Source: Catenaria anguillulae PL171 (Eukaryota > Blastocladiomycota > Blastocladiomycetes > Blastocladiales > Catenariaceae). From it: a stretch of DNA of 64,000 nucleotides. The stretch spans positions 62,001 to 126,000 of the forward strand of contig MCFL01000061.1 in NCBI GenBank assembly GCA_002102555.1. The letters run 5' to 3'. The notes beneath the pieces are model-generated. The model was not told the DNA's origin. It did no database searches and worked only from the letters and a program-made list of their open reading frames with translations. Numbering within the stretch: position 1 is the first letter of the stretch; each line of letters starts with the position of its first letter. Positions 33,129 through 45,963 of the stretch are shown here, piece by piece. The translations under genes and the position numbers were made by a program.

Positions 33129-34336
33129 GGTGATATGTTCTGGGGGTCGTTGGCAGGCGAGCAGTCTATTATACCGGGCTGATCGTTATGGTGGTGCTTA
33201 CCCAACTTGTCGTATCGATGTGAGATGGCAAGAGGGCGAAAGATAATCAGCATTCACACGGGAGGAGAGAGCATGGGGGCGGGCTCGTCTTTATGGGCCG
33301 CCTTCGCAGCCTCTTGATGCGTGAGTTGCCTTCGCCAGTTCTCTGCTAGGCCGCCGCCCTGGGCCGAGCAAGCAAATGATGACCCGCCGAGCGTTTAATA
33401 TGCACCGATTTGATTTGCCCCAATTTCCCCCGAATCCTCACCGTGGCAACTGGACACAACGGGCGACCAATGGAATCGGAAACACGGCCTGCAAACCAAC
33501 CATCTGCGAGCACTCGCGGCTGCAGCATCAGCTGGCACCACCGGCACATGGGCATGCACAGCTGCGCACGGAACTGCTCTTCGTCGAGGCCATGTGAGAG
33601 GTGCAGAGTGGTCATGTGGGCAATCAACACGCATGCGGTCAGACTCCCATGTGGCGAAACAAGGCTCCTCGCTTATTTCGTGGCTCATTTGACCGGTGGC
33701 AACGACTCCACCGTGTCGAGAGTGCATTGAAAGAGCCTGAGACATGGTTCAGGCGACCGCCACATTTGCTCAAACAATGCAAATTGGCCAATCAGCAGCC
33801 GCCAGTCGTCGGTTGAAAGTAAGGGAATAGATCGCAAGTCCACCCTATGTCCAAGACTGCGGGGGTGTACAGGAACCGATGACCTCTTGTCCCACCCTGA
33901 CGAGATGGATTTCCACCGACTCGGCTCGATACTGGAGAGGCACAACGGTTGCCTGCCGTCGCACTGGCCGGGTCCAACTTCGTTTCAAAGACTCGCTATA
34001 CGCTTGTAAGTTATGCATTGATGCCGACAAAAAAAAATGAAAAATGCACGACACTGCGAACCAAAACGACTTGCACAGGCGCTACCGTAACGCCACACAA
34101 ATGGGGTACGTTGAAGACAAAAAAAAGAAAGAGTGGGGGAGAAGTGAGGGTAACCAAGAGCAGGACGAGACCAAAACATTGGACCGTCGAGAGACATAAG
34201 GGTGACTCGAGAGAGGTGAGACATGCCATATTCATGTACAGAAGGGGAAGCTGAGTGTCACCTGGCCTGGCAAGAAACCGTGGGACACTTACCATGATTG
34301 AAAGCGAAGGAAGTACACCACGGCCAACCCGGTTCT
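33129..34336. other. Intergenic region between the tandem transporters
   Basis: About 1.2 kb separates the stop of copy B and the start of copy A. Small frames on both strands have no motifs. A/G-rich tracts (34030-34150) occur. I see no gene. Confidence 0.4.
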
Positions 34337-35945
34337 TCAGTGAGCAACGACAATGCCCTTTTCCACATCCTCCACATCCTCGACCAGCAGATCGTCGTCG
34401 GCCTTTTCGCCAAACCGGCCCTCCCAACGTGCCATCACAACAGTTGCGATGCAGTTACCCGTCAGGTTTGCACAGGTCCGTGCCATGTCCAAGAACGGGT
34501 CCACGCCAAGAATCACCAAAATGCCCTCCTTGGGCAGGTTGAACATGGTCACACAACTTGCTAGCACGACAATGGAAGCACGGGGAACGGCGGCGACACC
34601 TTTACTCACAATCATCAAAGTGAGCATCATGATAATCTGAGTGCCGAAATCCTGCTCGACTTCTCCAATTTGGGCACAGAAGCGTGACGCCATGGCGAGG
34701 TACAAGGTGGTGCCGTCAAGGTTGAATGAGTACCCAGTGGGCATGACAAAAGCAACAATGTCGCGCGGCACGCCAAACTCGACCATGATTTCCATGGCCA
34801 TGGGCAACGCTGATTCGGACGAGGCGGTGAAGAAGGCGAGGGCCGCCGGCTTTTGGATCGCGCGGAAGAAATCAATCACGTTGACGCGGCAGAGAGCAAC
34901 GACCGGGACGAATACGCCGATAACGAGAACAAGAAGGGCGCCGAATAGGCAGGCGACGAGTTTTCCGAGCGATACGAGCACGCCAAAGCCGTTTGTTCCA
35001 ATGACCGCTACAAGAACAAGGAAACGCGTACATATTAGCTCCCTTGGAAACATGGAACAACACCAAAGACGAATGAATGAAAGTACCCATAAGTGCGCCG
35101 ACAATACCGAGGGGGGCGAGCAACATCACAAGCCAAGTGACCTGGACAACCAAACGATTGGAAGCTTGTTAGCATGGAACGGTTGTCGGTCCACGACCGT
35201 GGGCTCGAGAACGGTGCGAAAAGGGGAAAGGTTGCCGTGCCTGAAACATGATGTCCATCAATGCGTCCAACCACCTAATCATTATGGCACGCTTTTGGCG
35301 AGGGACCCAAAGCAGGCCGATAGAGAAGGCAACGGCGCAGGTAACAATTCCGAGGGTCTCGTTGGTCGCTGCCGCGTCAAAAAAAGACGTGGGAAGCACT
35401 TTTTCGATGAGCTTTTCTGCGCTAATGGCGGACAAGTTCTTCTTGATATCGTCCGAGAGGTCGCCCTTGACGAGAGGCACGCCAACACCCGGTTGAATGA
35501 GGTTGACGGCGCCCAGACCAATGAACAGGGCAATCGTCGTGACGGTCCAAAAGTATGCCAGGCACTTTGCAAACAAGCGACCGACCCTGCCAACGTCGTC
35601 GCCATGGCCGGCAATACCCACGACGAGAGTCGAGAAAATGAGGGGAGTAATGAGACACTTGATTGCCCGGAGAAAGATCTGTGTGATTGGGAGATCGAGG
35701 TGCAGTCAGCTGACTGTGATCTTTTAGACATCGAGCCAGGAAGTAAAGAGCCAAACCTTTGCCAAAACTTGACCAGTGTAAGCAACAGACTTGCCTCCGA
35801 GGCCGCCGATGAGCAGACCAAGGCCTGTTGCAAGGAAGATGTAGTGACTGAGGGATGTCTTTTCGCGAAGGAACCGCCATGGAGTCATGCGTCCCTTCTC
35901 TTTGGCGTCAACGTCGACGGCGGGAGCAGGGGATGAAGCAGTCAT
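34337..35945 (-). CDS. SLC1-type dicarboxylate/glutamate symporter, copy B
   Basis: Four minus-strand exons, 35945-35757, 35678-35241, 35141-35087 and 35007-34337, give 450 residues. The same core motifs as copy A are present (TASSESALPMAMEIM, VMPTGYSFNLDGTTLYL, ANLTGNCIATVV). The intron after MFQ, shared in position with copy A, begins GC here (GCACGG...CCAG), so it appears to be a GC-AG intron. Copy B has introns after GQVLAK and after GALMG that copy A lacks, and lacks copy A's intron after LFAKSLA. The HP1 to helix 7 stretch is nearly identical in protein and very close in DNA, pointing to tandem duplication with later intron change or gene conversion. Confidence 0.9.
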
Positions 35946-37408
35946 GATTGAGGGCGGATGGCGATTTGTTCAGGATGTGGGGAGGGGTTGAAGTGCTTGG
36001 ATGGTGTGAATGAATGCGTGAGTGCGCGAGCCGCAAAAATACTTCATGGGCTCAGTGAAAGTAACAGAGTCGGCATTTCAGGGTCGATGGGGAATCGAGC
36101 TGCCTTTATACTGACGGTGCTGCGGACGTTGTGAGGAGTTGGGGGAGAACGAGGGGGAATGCAAACAAGGCAGCTCAAGGGCAAAAACAAGTTCCGTGAG
36201 AAAGCCCTTGGTATTGGCACACAGTGTTGGGGAGTAATGATAGCATGGACTAGCTCCAGCCTATATCGGGCTCGTGCATCAGTGACCGTATCGTTCCAGG
36301 GCCCGCCTGTGCACACACGCACAACCACACACATTAACATTTACGCATGGCCGCGGGTGAACAGCGCCATACGAGCCGTTCACACACACACTTGTTGCAC
36401 CAAATTTCTACCGCCAAACGGCAGGACACGGATGTTATCGAAAAGATTTAGGAAGCGCAGGTCATGCGGACAGTGAGGACGTGTTTAATTCTGGCTTGAG
36501 ACACCTCCCAACTGTGGTTACTGTGGTTTGCACACCAGCGGCAGATTTCGAGATCTCCCTTTGCTTTCTAGATCCTTGTCCTGGAATTGGTCGCTCTGCC
36601 GACGGGCCAATTCCAAGCAGCCGCTAAAATGGGGGAAAGCTCTCAAGGCCAACGCGAGGTTCGCCAGGGCTAAATTTGGGTGCCGCCAAGCTCAAGGCTG
36701 ATCTGAAGAAAGTGACGCTTGAGGAGTGATGCGCAGCCGATCCGGACATCCCTGACCAGGCAATGTGAGAGTCACATGAGCTACCACGCGCCGCATTTAC
36801 CTGGGCTTGCTTGAATGGCATGGTCGAATGTCGCGTCAACGATTACAGACATCGTCACCCATGCCATCACGGCTTGCTCTGTCGTGTGACACACTCCATG
36901 GATATGGTGACTGTTTTCGCCTGGCCTGTGGGCTCACAATGAATGCGGTGAGCGGCTGGCCGGTTGTGGTGGGTGCCACGGTAGGGTGCATGCCGTTCTC
37001 ATTCGCCTGTAACTCCTTCGGTCCCGTCCACCATTCCCATGACTGATTGAGGACATCTGACTCCAACGCTTACGGGTTCGTGGGAGAAGGTTCGATTGTG
37101 CAGTAATCTCAAATCGAGGCAGACCAACTATACAGCTGCGTTTACAAGTACCATTTGCAAGTAAGGTGTCACTGATGTTGCGCGATGCAAACGGTACATA
37201 CGAGTCAGATTCAATGTTACACTGTGTGGAATGCACGGGAATGTCATTCTGTGAGACTAGAAAAACATCAACAGTGACGGGAAAAAAAAGGTCACACAAA
37301 GGGGATTGTCTCAAGTACAGGATGTGGCGCAAAAGCTGCTCGGAAAACAATAACAAGCACAACCGAAACACATCAGAACATGCGACTGGGATAAAGGAAA
37401 GAGCAAAT
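35946..37408. other. Intergenic region between transporter B and the TOG gene
   Basis: About 1.46 kb contains the transporter B promoter and the TOG gene 3' flank. Open frames here are short and motif-free. A cacacaca-rich patch lies at 36310-36395. Confidence 0.4.
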
Positions 37409-40400
37409 TTACTGGCTGTTAAGGGAACCCGAGCTTCCAAAACTGCCCGATCCGCTGTTGCTCGTCTGAATGTTTGCACGCATTTGCGCCAGACGCGCGC
37501 GCAATTGCGAAACCGTATTGTTGGTACTGGAAGATGCCGCTCCAGCACCTGCCCCACTCGCCGCCGACGACCCAAACGCCGACCGCGAAGTTGTGCTGGT
37601 GCTCCCGCTGCTGCCATAGGACGACTCGCCATACCCACCGGCAACCGTAGACGACGGCATCGGGTGCTGGCTGTGTTGTTGCTGTTGTTGCTCAAAGTTG
37701 GCCAAGTTGCGCTTGATGTACGACTGGAAGAAAGGGCCCGTGCGCGACATGTACTCGTCAATCTTGGCTTGCATGTGCGGGTACCGCTGCTGGAAATGGT
37801 ACAAGTCGTGCAACCCGTCCTTGGACTGCTCCTTGGTCGCAATCTTGGAAAAGATGGCCTGCAGTTGTTGCAGTGCCTCAGTGTTGGCTTGGTCGTGCGA
37901 CGCATCGTATCCGGCCGACGCGGCAACGGCGGAAATGGCGGCATCACCGCCAGCAGGGAATGCAGATGACGACGCATAGCTCCGCTGGCTCATGCCTGAT
38001 CCAGGGCGAGGAATCGATGCGCCGGCGTGTTGGCTCTGCTGCAAATCGTCTGCGCTCGAGTGGACGCTACCAGTCACAGACCCAGACCCCAGCCCAATAC
38101 TGCCACCCCGTTGCTTCTTTTGCTGCGACGCGAGCAAGTTGCGCGTGTACGTGTACACGTATGCGTCCTCAGCATCCTCGACCAAATAGAAATGTTCAAG
38201 CACGCGCTCGCCGAAGTGGCTTGTCAACTCCGACAACATGGTCTTGATGGTACGAATCGGCACATCGCCCAACGGAGTTTCGCGCTTTTTCCAGTCGGCG
38301 GCCTGAATCGTGTCGAGGAACACGTGAATATCGCGAATCAGCTCGGCCACATTGACGCGATCCTCCTTGAGGAGCACGGGCAGCTGGCGAATCACCTTCC
38401 ACAAGCACTTCATGGTCAACTCGGCAAATCGGACAATCTCGGGTTTGGACGCCTCTTGACCCGCGGCACCTACGGCGACAACCTCGGCCGGCGACGTGAG
38501 AATGGCGTGCATGGCCTCGCCCAGCATCTTGAGCAGCACGCCAAACGTCACGTTGGCAGGGCTCTTGTCGAGAATGCGCACCATCAGCATGTTGAGCGCC
38601 TTGACCAGCTGCACGCCCGCGGTCCGGGTCGACAGGTCATGGTCCAGCAATCGGCGGAGAAGCTCCGACATGACTGACGACAGAGTATCAATCGACAAGC
38701 TTGCAGCGAGCTCAGTCACATCAAAAAATTGCAGGAGCGTGTGCAGCAGGTGTTTGCACAAGCGCATGACAACCTGCGAGTCGGGAGCCATGAAGGCAAA
38801 TCGGATTTGAAGGGCGACGGCGGAAAGAAGTTGGTTGCCGTGGTTAATGAGCAGTTGTGGGTTGGATGGAATAATCTTTTCCACTTGGCGCAAGGCTTCC
38901 AAGGCTTGGTAGGCATCATTGGACATAATTTGCGTCACCAGCAGGTCCATGATGGTTTCGCGTTGTTGGACCGATTCGTACTTGGATGAGTAGGTTGACA
39001 CACCAACCTTTTCGGGAGAGAGAGAAAAGTTGGGGACAGAGGGCGGGGCCATGCGCGAGTTGGTCGGCTGAGATGGTGCTGGCTGACTTGCGTACGGGTC
39101 GAATGGTGGTTGTTGCTGCTGTTGCTGCTGCTGTTGCGCATACGGATCGGCACCGTATTGCTGCTGCTGCTGCTGTTGGTCGTACATGCCAAACTGCTGT
39201 TGTTGCACTTGATGTTGTTGTTGTTGTTGATGGAAGTGTGGTTGAGGTGGAGCTTGGAACCCGCGAGCTTGCTGCGTCGGTTGGAACGACGGCGGTTGCA
39301 TTCGGGACGCAAGTGGTTGTTGCGACATCATGCCGTTACCGCCGTAACCCGAATCCTCGGCCATGGCACCGCCATACATGGGTTGCTGGATAGACTCGCG
39401 CCGTGGCGGAGCGGCGCTTGCAAACGACAGTGGCTGCTGTTGCTGCGCCCGGTGCGTCGGCAATGGCGGGCTTTGCGGATACTGTTGTTGTTGCTGCTGA
39501 AACTGCATTTGGGGCGGCGCGCCAAACATGGACTGCGGGCGCCCAAACTGCTGTTGCGGTTGTTGCTGCTGGCCATACGGATCCGCTTGCATTCCGCCGT
39601 ACCCATACTGGCCCTCATCCCCACTCACGGCCGGCGGCACTGGTTGCTGGTACATGCCGCCCATCCCGATCCCATTCCCTGCACCATACATGCCCGCATC
39701 GCCACCCATGCCTGACCCTGGCATACTGATACTACCCCTGTTCCCGGCGGCAGAAGGAGCCGCGATCCCAAACTTTGGCTGCGCGGGCGGGGGGCCCAGC
39801 CGTGCCGCCATCGCATCCTTTGAATTTGCGACGGCCGCCTTGACCGCCTGCCTGGCGGGCGTATCCCGCACAGGCCCAATATCCACCTCCATGACATCCC
39901 TTCCGGGAGTCGGCGGCTCGCCAATAGCAGCGCGCTTGATCTTTTGCTGCAACAAGGTCTTTTCCTTTTCGGGCAACCGGCCCACGAGCTTGTACATTTG
40001 CGACTCACCCACGGCCCGCGCCACCTCAACCAAGGCGCCAAGCGCGGCATTGCGCACGGTCGCCTCGCGCTCGGCAATAAATCCGGCAATCGTCGGCACG
40101 GCCTTTGGCGGACAGCACGCCATCCCAACCCGCGAGATCATGCCACCGAGCTCGTCAATGCATTCGGCACGCTGGCGCGAGTTTTTGGATTCGGTGGCCT
40201 TGAGAATCATCGGGAACAGCTTGTGCGGCGGGTATAGGGCGTTCATGGTGACGAGTAGAGCGCGCGCGCGTGTGCGAACGGGCTCCTTGTTGTCGCCGAG
40301 CTTGACGAGCAGGCTCGGGAAGAAGGCATTGGCCTCGTAGTCAGTGAGCGAGTGGCCGTGGTCTTCGAGCAAGCCAACCAGGTGTTCGACAATGTCCAAG

Positions 40401-42809
40401 CACTTGAGGGCGATGGTGGTGTTGGTGTCCTGGAAGCGAACCGTAACGTACTTGAGAATCACGTCCGAGTGATGCAAGCAGTCCTCGTTCTTGGACGTGA
40501 GCAGCGCAGCCAAGTGGTTGAGCCCCGCAATGTGGTCCTTTTCCTTGTAGTGACCGGTAGAAAAAAGCAAGTTGACGAGCGGTAACGCGAAACACATGGT
40601 TGCCTGTTCGCGCAAAAACTCAATCAAGTCGGGGCGAGTCCCGTCGAGAATCCACCGGCCCGGTCCGCGGTCTTCGCCTGCACGCTTCACCTTTGCCCTC
40701 GGGTCGCCCGGCAATGCACTATACTCGGACTCGCTCGGCGGCGTGGGGATGGCGGGCATGGACCCAAACCCTCCACCGCTCCCGGCGCTGCCCAATGAAC
40801 CCGACGACGATGAGGATTGCATCATGGACTGCGGCCGAGCTTTACCGGGCGGTGCTGGTTTCTTGAATCCACTGGCAGACGAGGCCCCGGCGCTGGGAGA
40901 GCCGGGCCGTGCCATCATGGACTGCGGCCGCGCCGCAGGTTTCCGAGCACCCGCGGCGGCGGGCTTGCGAGTAGGCGGCGCCATGGCAGGAGGTGCGTCG
41001 TCCACGTCCATTGAATCGGACCCAAAATCCTGTGCCGTTGCTGCCGGCTTACCCAACCTTGCCGCGAGCCGTGCAGGCGGGCCACGCTTTGGCGGGACCA
41101 TGCCGGCAGCAGCTGCTGGTGCAGGCTTTGGCGGGGCAACGGCCGCCTTCTTGATTCCCTTGATCTCAGCCTTTTCGGCAAACTCGCGCACCTTTGCCTG
41201 CTTGATGGCGTCGAGCTTTTCCAAGTAGGCCAGCAGCGGGCGCTCGCCGATCAGCTTCATGAGCGTGCCAAGGGCTTCGGCGGCCGCGTCACGCACGTCC
41301 GTGGTCGAGTCGTCCATGGCCTTGACGACCGCTTCGGCCATGGCCTTGAGCTCGGCCTTGCCCGGTGCTGCTCGGGTGGACTTCAGGCAGCGGGTCAAGA
41401 AGCGAACACACTCGGCTTTGACTTGCGGGTTCTTGTGGGTAAAGTTTGAAAGGGTATCTTCGAGGTTGAGGTCCAGCGAGGTCTGTCACAGACACTACGT
41501 CAGCAGAATGCAATCGGATTATAAGCCGAGAGGAACGGACAGAAGCAAAGATGGCATCCAACGCCAATCGAATACTCTCAATCACATTGGCCTTCTTCTC
41601 CTTGCACTTTTCAATCAACGGTGGGACGGAAATGTGTCGATAAGGCGCAAAGTCCTTGCGCAACCCCTTTGCCAGCGCGCCCAAGCACTGAATGGCGACA
41701 TTGGCCACAACAATGTTGGCATCGTTGACACGCTTGGCCAGCGCATTGACCAGCTCGCCAAATTTGTCCTCCTTGATCTTTGGCGCACTGACCAGCTGCA
41801 ACAAATTGTCGAGCGCCTCCTTGCGTTCCTTCCACTTTGTACTCGCCAGTTCCGTGAAGAAGGATCCAGGCAGCTGCTTGAGGACATCGACGGGCTCAAT
41901 CAAATCGTCCATCCCGCCATCGTCGTCATCTGCCTCGCCCTCGGCCGCAGCCCCGGCGCCGTCGCCGCCAGCAGGACCGCCCATAGCCGACGTTTGCTCG
42001 AACTTTTGGTTTCGCGTCATGCGACTCGGCTGCATCCTGGCCCCGCCGAGCTTTGCAAACTCGGTCTCGAGGTCCTTTTGCTGGACGGGCTTCAAGTCGC
42101 CCAAAAAGTTCTTGACGGCGTCGCCGTAGTATTGGTAGAGAACGAGGGTCAGGGCTTGTGCCTCGGCGCGCACATTCTTGTCGGAATGACCAAAGAGTTT
42201 GGCGAGTTGTTTTGCGACGATTTTGGCATTGACAAGCTGTGGGCCAAATGCGGCGATAAGTGCGGTCGTGACGTTGACGGCGGCAGCAACGGATTTGGGT
42301 GCTTTTGCGCCATAGCCGCCAATGATTGGGTCCTGCAAATGCGTCAAGTCAAGCGTGAGATCTTGCATCACCACATGATTGTGTGACGAACAGACAACAG
42401 CAAAAAAAAAACGGACCAAGATGGGATCAGCACTCTCGCACACTTCCACACTAAATAAGAGCGTGTCCAGCGCCTTTGTCCTGACGCCAGCCCTTGTGCT
42501 CGCAATGCACTTGTCAACGAGCGCCTTGGCAATATCGGGCACAACGCGTGCAGCAACAGGTGTAGGGGCAAACTCCATGAATGCTGCGGCGGCGCACACG
42601 CCGGCTTCTTGGGCAACCATGTTTGCATCAAGCACAAACTTTTTGATGTCCGAGGCAAACTTGGCGTAGACGGGTGAGTCCTCGGGCGATGTGCGGAACT
42701 GCTTTGTGAGGTCGTCGTAGCCCGACTGGCGGCCCTTCCAGTTCTTGTGGCCCAGCCGGTCGGGCAGCGGGACCATGGACCAGTCGATCTCTTGAACTTC
42801 GCCGTCCAT
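37409..42809 (-). CDS. XMAP215/Dis1/ch-TOG family microtubule polymerase
   Basis: Two minus-strand exons, 42809-41541 and 41482-37409, with a 58-nt GTCCGT...GACAG intron that restores TOG helices; about 1780 residues. TOG1 starts at about residue 10 (LPDRLGHKNWKGRQSGYDDL), TOG2 at about 290 (KWKERKEALDNLLQL, VANVAIQCLGALAKGL), and a third array at about 690-950 (LVKLGDNKEPVRTRARALL). A long Gln/Pro/Gly-rich linker (about 1010-1200) precedes another helical repeat region and a C-terminal segment (LYHFQQRYPHMQAKIDEYM). Such proteins catch tubulin at plus ends and speed growth. Its size resembles animal/plant ch-TOG/MOR1 more than yeast Stu2. In TOG1, RFFFAVVCSSHNHV looks like an unremoved intron, but no phase-correct GT-AG was found. 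Confidence 0.88.
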
Positions 42810-43247
42810 GGTTGTCTTTGGTTGTGTGCAGCGAGGCGGCAGGGAATGAGACAGAGGCAATGCCCGTGGCGGAGGTGCGTTGGATGGTTGGGGGTGGGAT
42901 GCAGCTCAGCGAAGGATGATGGTACTGAGTGATTGGCGGCGAGTGCGCAAAGTGGCGAGTCTCACTGTGTGGTTACTGGCTTGCATACATGGTGCAATGT
43001 TGAACGGTGTTTTCAATGTCGGCGGATGATGCGATCGACAAGTTGCAAACCACTCAACGCGATGACGGATCGGCGTCAGCGTCAGTGTGAGACGCGCGAT
43101 CGACTCTGTAGTGACAGTCCACGTGATATCATTCTGGGCCAAGATGCATTCCCATGCGGGAGCCAACGCGTCTCATTTGACGTTTCGTATCCTGAGCCCC
43201 GAATGCTATCCTGCACTCACTTCTCATTGAGCATCTGCATTCCAACA
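42810..43247. promoter_or_regulatory. Shared divergent promoter of TOG gene and BCD1
   Basis: A 438-bp gap lies between opposed start codons. No specific site was recognised. Confidence 0.4.
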
Positions 43248-44921
43248 ATGAATCCACCACGTGACAATACCAGTACCCCAAACCCTGCATCACCATCACC
43301 ATCGAGTACCATGGCCGAACTCACCAACGCCAACGAGGCCACGGTAGCCTCTCCACCAAAGAAGCCGCTTTGCCAAGTGTGCAACACAAACCCGCACAAG
43401 TACCGTTGTCCAGGGTGCTCCACACTCACTTGCTCGCTTCGCTGCGTCCAATCCCACAAGTCCGCCACAAACTGCTCTGGCCAGCGAAACAAGACGGCCT
43501 ACGTCCCACTGGAACGCTACACGGAAAACACGCTCTACTCGGACTACTCGCTGCTCGAAGACACGGCTCGCACCGCAGACAATGCCGCACGCAGCCGCCA
43601 CTCTGGCCCGCTCCACAAGGTGGCCAAACCCACGCAGTTCAAGCTGCCCGTCAAACTGCACAAGTTGCAGCTGGCTGCGGGCAAGCGCGGAACAAGTGTG
43701 AGGTTCATGTCCCGCGGCATGAAGCGTGCAGAGGATAACCGCTCCTATGTCGATTTCCATACCGAGGTGGTTCATTGGACGGTCGAGGTGCATTTGCCCA
43801 TCAAGTTCGATGAGGAGGGTTGCAAGGTGTTGCTCACGGCACCCGTCCCAGAGTCGGAATCGGTTGCCTCCGTTATCTCTGCATTTGCCGACCCGGCATC
43901 CGCGGTATCGCTTTCGCATCCGGCCGCGCACGTGGCCATGGTTGCGCTGCTCGCGTCGAAACCTTCGTTGCACTATTACTGGCGCAGGCCCAACCCGATT
44001 CGTGGGCAGCCGGGCAGGTTGCATGTTGCGATTCCCGATGCAGCCGTGTCCATCAAGGACGCACTCAATAATGTGCCCGTGCTCGAGTACCCCGTGCTGG
44101 TTGTGAAGCGCGAGCCGCTGCCCGAGGCCGAGGTTGTGTTGGCCACGGTGAAGCCAGAGGAGGACGACGATGTTCTTATGAATGATCCATTGGCGGCTGC
44201 CCAAGATGAACAAGATGGGTCGGACAGCGACGATTCGCCGCCTGAGATTGCATCGTCGGCGGCGCCGCGATCCCAGACTCTATCACAACCGCAGCCTCCG
44301 TCTCACCAGTCATCACCCGCACCAGCTACTTTGCCAACACCATCACCGCCGCGGCCCATGCCACGTGTACCTGCTACTCGTGGTCACGCCAGCCTACCAG
44401 CCAAGCCTGCCACGCTGCCCCCACTTCCTACCTCCACAGCCATGGCATTATCAGCCGCACCCCTTCCTCCTCCGCAAGCGACAGCTCCACCTGCACCCGC
44501 GCCTGCCACAAGTTCATCGGCTCCTTGGCGCACGCCAACATGGTCCGCCAACCCGTACGCGTCAACCGCGCCCGCGAACCCATATGGCGGACATGACCGG
44601 TCTGCTGCGACGGCTCAACCAAAGTCATCGTCATCTCCACCGAAGCCTGCCGTGCAGCATGTTCCAGCAAACCCATGGTCGGCTTTTGCGCTCGCGCCGC
44701 ACACAGCCGCAGCACCCGTGGCCCTGTCAGGTTGGGGTGCACCGCCAAACAGGACTCAAGCACAGCCTCAACCAACCAAGTACCAGCCTCAAGCAGCGGC
44801 AACAAAAGCAATGCCTTCGTCGGAACAGGTTCTCGCGCTGTGGCAGCAGTTGGCGGCGGGACAACAGGAACAGGTTCAGCGGGCATTGTCGGCAGATTTT
44901 GGGAGTTCAAGCAACCAGTAG
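43248..44921 (+). CDS. BCD1: Box C/D snoRNP assembly factor BCD1 (HIT zinc finger)
   Basis: A single uninterrupted exon gives 557 residues. The zf-HIT domain (about residues 42-80) has CQVC, YRCPGC, CSLRC, H and C in the family spacing, followed by the BCD1/ZNHIT6 signature KTAYVPLERYTENTLYSDYSLLEDT. The central region (MKRAEDNRSYVD, then VHWTVEVHLP) matches the conserved BCD1 domain. BCD1 helps load NOP58 and stabilises box C/D snoRNAs in the nucleus. The last 240 residues are Pro/Ala/Ser-rich low complexity, longer than in yeast. Met at 43248 is chosen for its AACAATG context; Met at 43311 is an alternative. It is divergent from the TOG gene. Confidence 0.87.
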   Translation: MNPPRDNTSTPNPASPSPSSTMAELTNANEATVASPPKKPLCQVCNTNPHKYRCPGCSTLTCSLRCVQSHKSATNCSGQRNKTAYVPLERYTENTLYSDYSLLEDTARTADNAARSRHSGPLHKVAKPTQFKLPVKLHKLQLAAGKRGTSVRFMSRGMKRAEDNRSYVDFHTEVVHWTVEVHLPIKFDEEGCKVLLTAPVPESESVASVISAFADPASAVSLSHPAAHVAMVALLASKPSLHYYWRRPNPIRGQPGRLHVAIPDAAVSIKDALNNVPVLEYPVLVVKREPLPEAEVVLATVKPEEDDDVLMNDPLAAAQDEQDGSDSDDSPPEIASSAAPRSQTLSQPQPPSHQSSPAPATLPTPSPPRPMPRVPATRGHASLPAKPATLPPLPTSTAMALSAAPLPPPQATAPPAPAPATSSSAPWRTPTWSANPYASTAPANPYGGHDRSAATAQPKSSSSPPKPAVQHVPANPWSAFALAPHTAAAPVALSGWGAPPNRTQAQPQPTKYQPQAAATKAMPSSEQVLALWQQLAAGQQEQVQRALSADFGSSSNQ

Positions 44922-45963
44922 ATTTCGGCTTTTTTATGTGTACATACATGGTAACTGTTGACTGCCTCTGTGTCAGTGTCGATAAGCACATCAATCCGTC
45001 TTAACCGGACTTATCGAGGATGCATTACCGTGCTGTTCTTTAATGTATGTGGACGGGCTTGGAGAGCTGAACGTCGAAGGATACTCTCAACGTGAGTCTG
45101 GCACGCGAGGCAAAAGATTTGTAGGAAGAAATAGCAAGATGGAGAGCTTGGCTCACCTTTTGTATTCAGTCTCAGATACCATCGTAGTCAATTTGGGCTG
45201 CCATTATCCGGCCCCGACCAAGGGGCACTGGGTCCAGCCTCGGCTGTAGTAAGAGCCATTGCTAATCACCGACCGAAATCAAGACAAAACCAGCAAAAAT
45301 GAAGAGGGGAGGGACGGCGAGCATGAAATGTCGGCTAGCTCAATTCCCCGTACATCAATCCAGCCATGAAAGCGGTCCGTACGGGGACTCAACGCAGTCG
45401 AATGCCCGAATCAACGGGTACTCTGCCCAACATGCTTGCTCAACAAGACCCACAGAGTAATGATCTAGGAGTACAAAGAGTTGGGAATCTTTGGGAGTAC
45501 GAAAGTAGCAACGTGCAGCGGAGCATCTATCATGCAGGAAGTCGGTGTGGTTGGGCGATTGGGATTGTCGAGGATGCGTTGTGTGCGAGGTTAGGGCGGC
45601 TGGCGGGTTCTCAGAAGCGGAGACAGGCTGTCGCGGCCCTTCTTGAATAATCAACATCTGTAGCCTTCCTCCTCTCAAGACTGCATTTTTTCACCAACAT
45701 CTCTACACGTGATGGGTTGCACCCAACCAAGCCACCAGTTGGCGGTGAACAGGTCCAAGTGAGGCACACTCAAGCTCGGAGAGGAAAGAATCAACTCTCA
45801 AGTGGCCGTAGGTCATGCACAAATAAATGACGAAAAGTTCGATTACTTGGTTTAGATGGACATCAACCAATGAAACTTCAACGCAGGCAAAAGTCAGCGA
45901 CACGCGGCAACGAAAAGCCGACACCCTCGTTGACTTCAACCTGACCTCCTTCGACCTACCAAC
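44922..45963. other. Convergent intergenic region
   Basis: BCD1 and the VWD-like gene end toward each other across about 1.0 kb. Overlapping frames on both strands at 45355-45678 lack motifs. No gene is supported. Confidence 0.4.

Noticed and set aside
34641-35936. Plus-strand frame of 431 residues
   Set aside because: It is the shadow of the copy B SLC1 transporter on the opposite strand.
43296-44213. Minus-strand frame of 305 residues
   Set aside because: It is antisense to BCD1, whose zinc finger and signature motifs are on the plus strand.
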